Shown: positions 63,960-64,000 of the stretch, piece by piece
How the letters are laid out: every line of letters starts with the position of its first letter
How positions within the stretch are numbered: the stretch's first letter is position 1
Source: Coenobita brevimanus
Lineage: Eukaryota; Arthropoda; Malacostraca; Decapoda; Coenobitidae
Reading direction: 5' to 3'
NCBI GenBank assembly: GCA_032717465.1
Contig: CM064664.1
Coordinates: 2,744,469 to 2,808,468 of the forward strand
Length of the DNA stretch: 64,000 bases
Position numbers and translations under genes: made by a program
Notes under the pieces: generated by a model
Told to the model about the DNA's origin: nothing
The model's database searches: none
The model's input: only the letters and a program-made list of their open reading frames with translations

Positions 63960-64000
<41 letters not shown>
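63888..64000. repeat. (AAT)n/(ATT)n palindromic microsatellite
   Basis: About ten AAT units switch to ATT units, with an ATC block at about 63,951-63,963. The opposed halves can form one hairpin. The array runs to the window edge. Confidence 0.97.

Noticed and set aside
62000..64000. Upstream S1 exon of IR gene A
   Set aside because: No minus-strand open segment with an AG acceptor and a phase 0 donor and S1-like residues was found.

Overview
The window looks like intron-rich, repeat-saturated genomic DNA from a decapod crustacean, probably a crab. That assignment is an inference. It rests on two crustacean-type divergent ionotropic receptor (IR) genes, a heavy load of non-LTR retrotransposons, very long (TA)n, (GT)n, (CT)n and (GA)n microsatellites, and no bacterial-style gene organisation. 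Nothing here looks prokaryotic or viral apart from one degraded Ty3/Gypsy retrotransposon.

Host genes: two IR genes lie in tandem on the minus strand. IR gene A (exons from 61,987 down to 56,599) can be followed with matching splice phases through six exons from the end of ligand-binding lobe S1 through TM1, the pore, TM2, S2 and TM3 to a stop codon, with an AATAAA 68 bp beyond. Its 5' exons lie to the right of the window. IR gene B (five phase-consistent exons from 14,512 down to 9,271, plus one weaker candidate exon at 16.8 kb) supplies the N-terminal region and the start of S1. Its channel exons must lie left of base 1 or are lost. A TATA box and initiator at ideal spacing, followed by an ATG-less exon with a splice donor at 25.1-25.3 kb, may be its promoter and 5' UTR.

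Layout: 0-1.8 kb, two abutting LINE fragments. 1.8-4.2 kb, a decayed copy of an uncharacterised repeat-protein family cut by a CR1 3' end. 4.4-5.4 kb, a duplicated segment split by a terminal-inverted-repeat (TIR) element with a 10-bp target duplication. 5.5-7.9 kb, an I-like LINE. 8.1-8.9 kb, a dead Tc1 transposase. 9.2-25.3 kb, IR gene B with its intronic MITEs, SINE and microsatellites. 26.4-31.4 kb, a Ty3/Gypsy element on the minus strand. 34-37 kb, LINE fragments. 39.6-55.3 kb, a dense nest of I-like, RTE-like, L2-like and CR1 LINEs, a ~240-340 bp satellite and SINEs. 56.5-62 kb, IR gene A. 62-64 kb, intron or upstream sequence.

The most informative observations are the order of nested insertions, readable from target duplications and interrupted frames; a SINE family that exists as a 222-bp short form and a 445-bp long form, each with its own target duplication; and a third module combination whose 3' end matches the 3' end of the RTE-like LINE in the same window, suggesting a LINE/SINE partnership. 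The LINE family names used here (I-like, RTE-like, CR1, L2-like, Jockey-like) are judgments from protein motifs, not database assignments.
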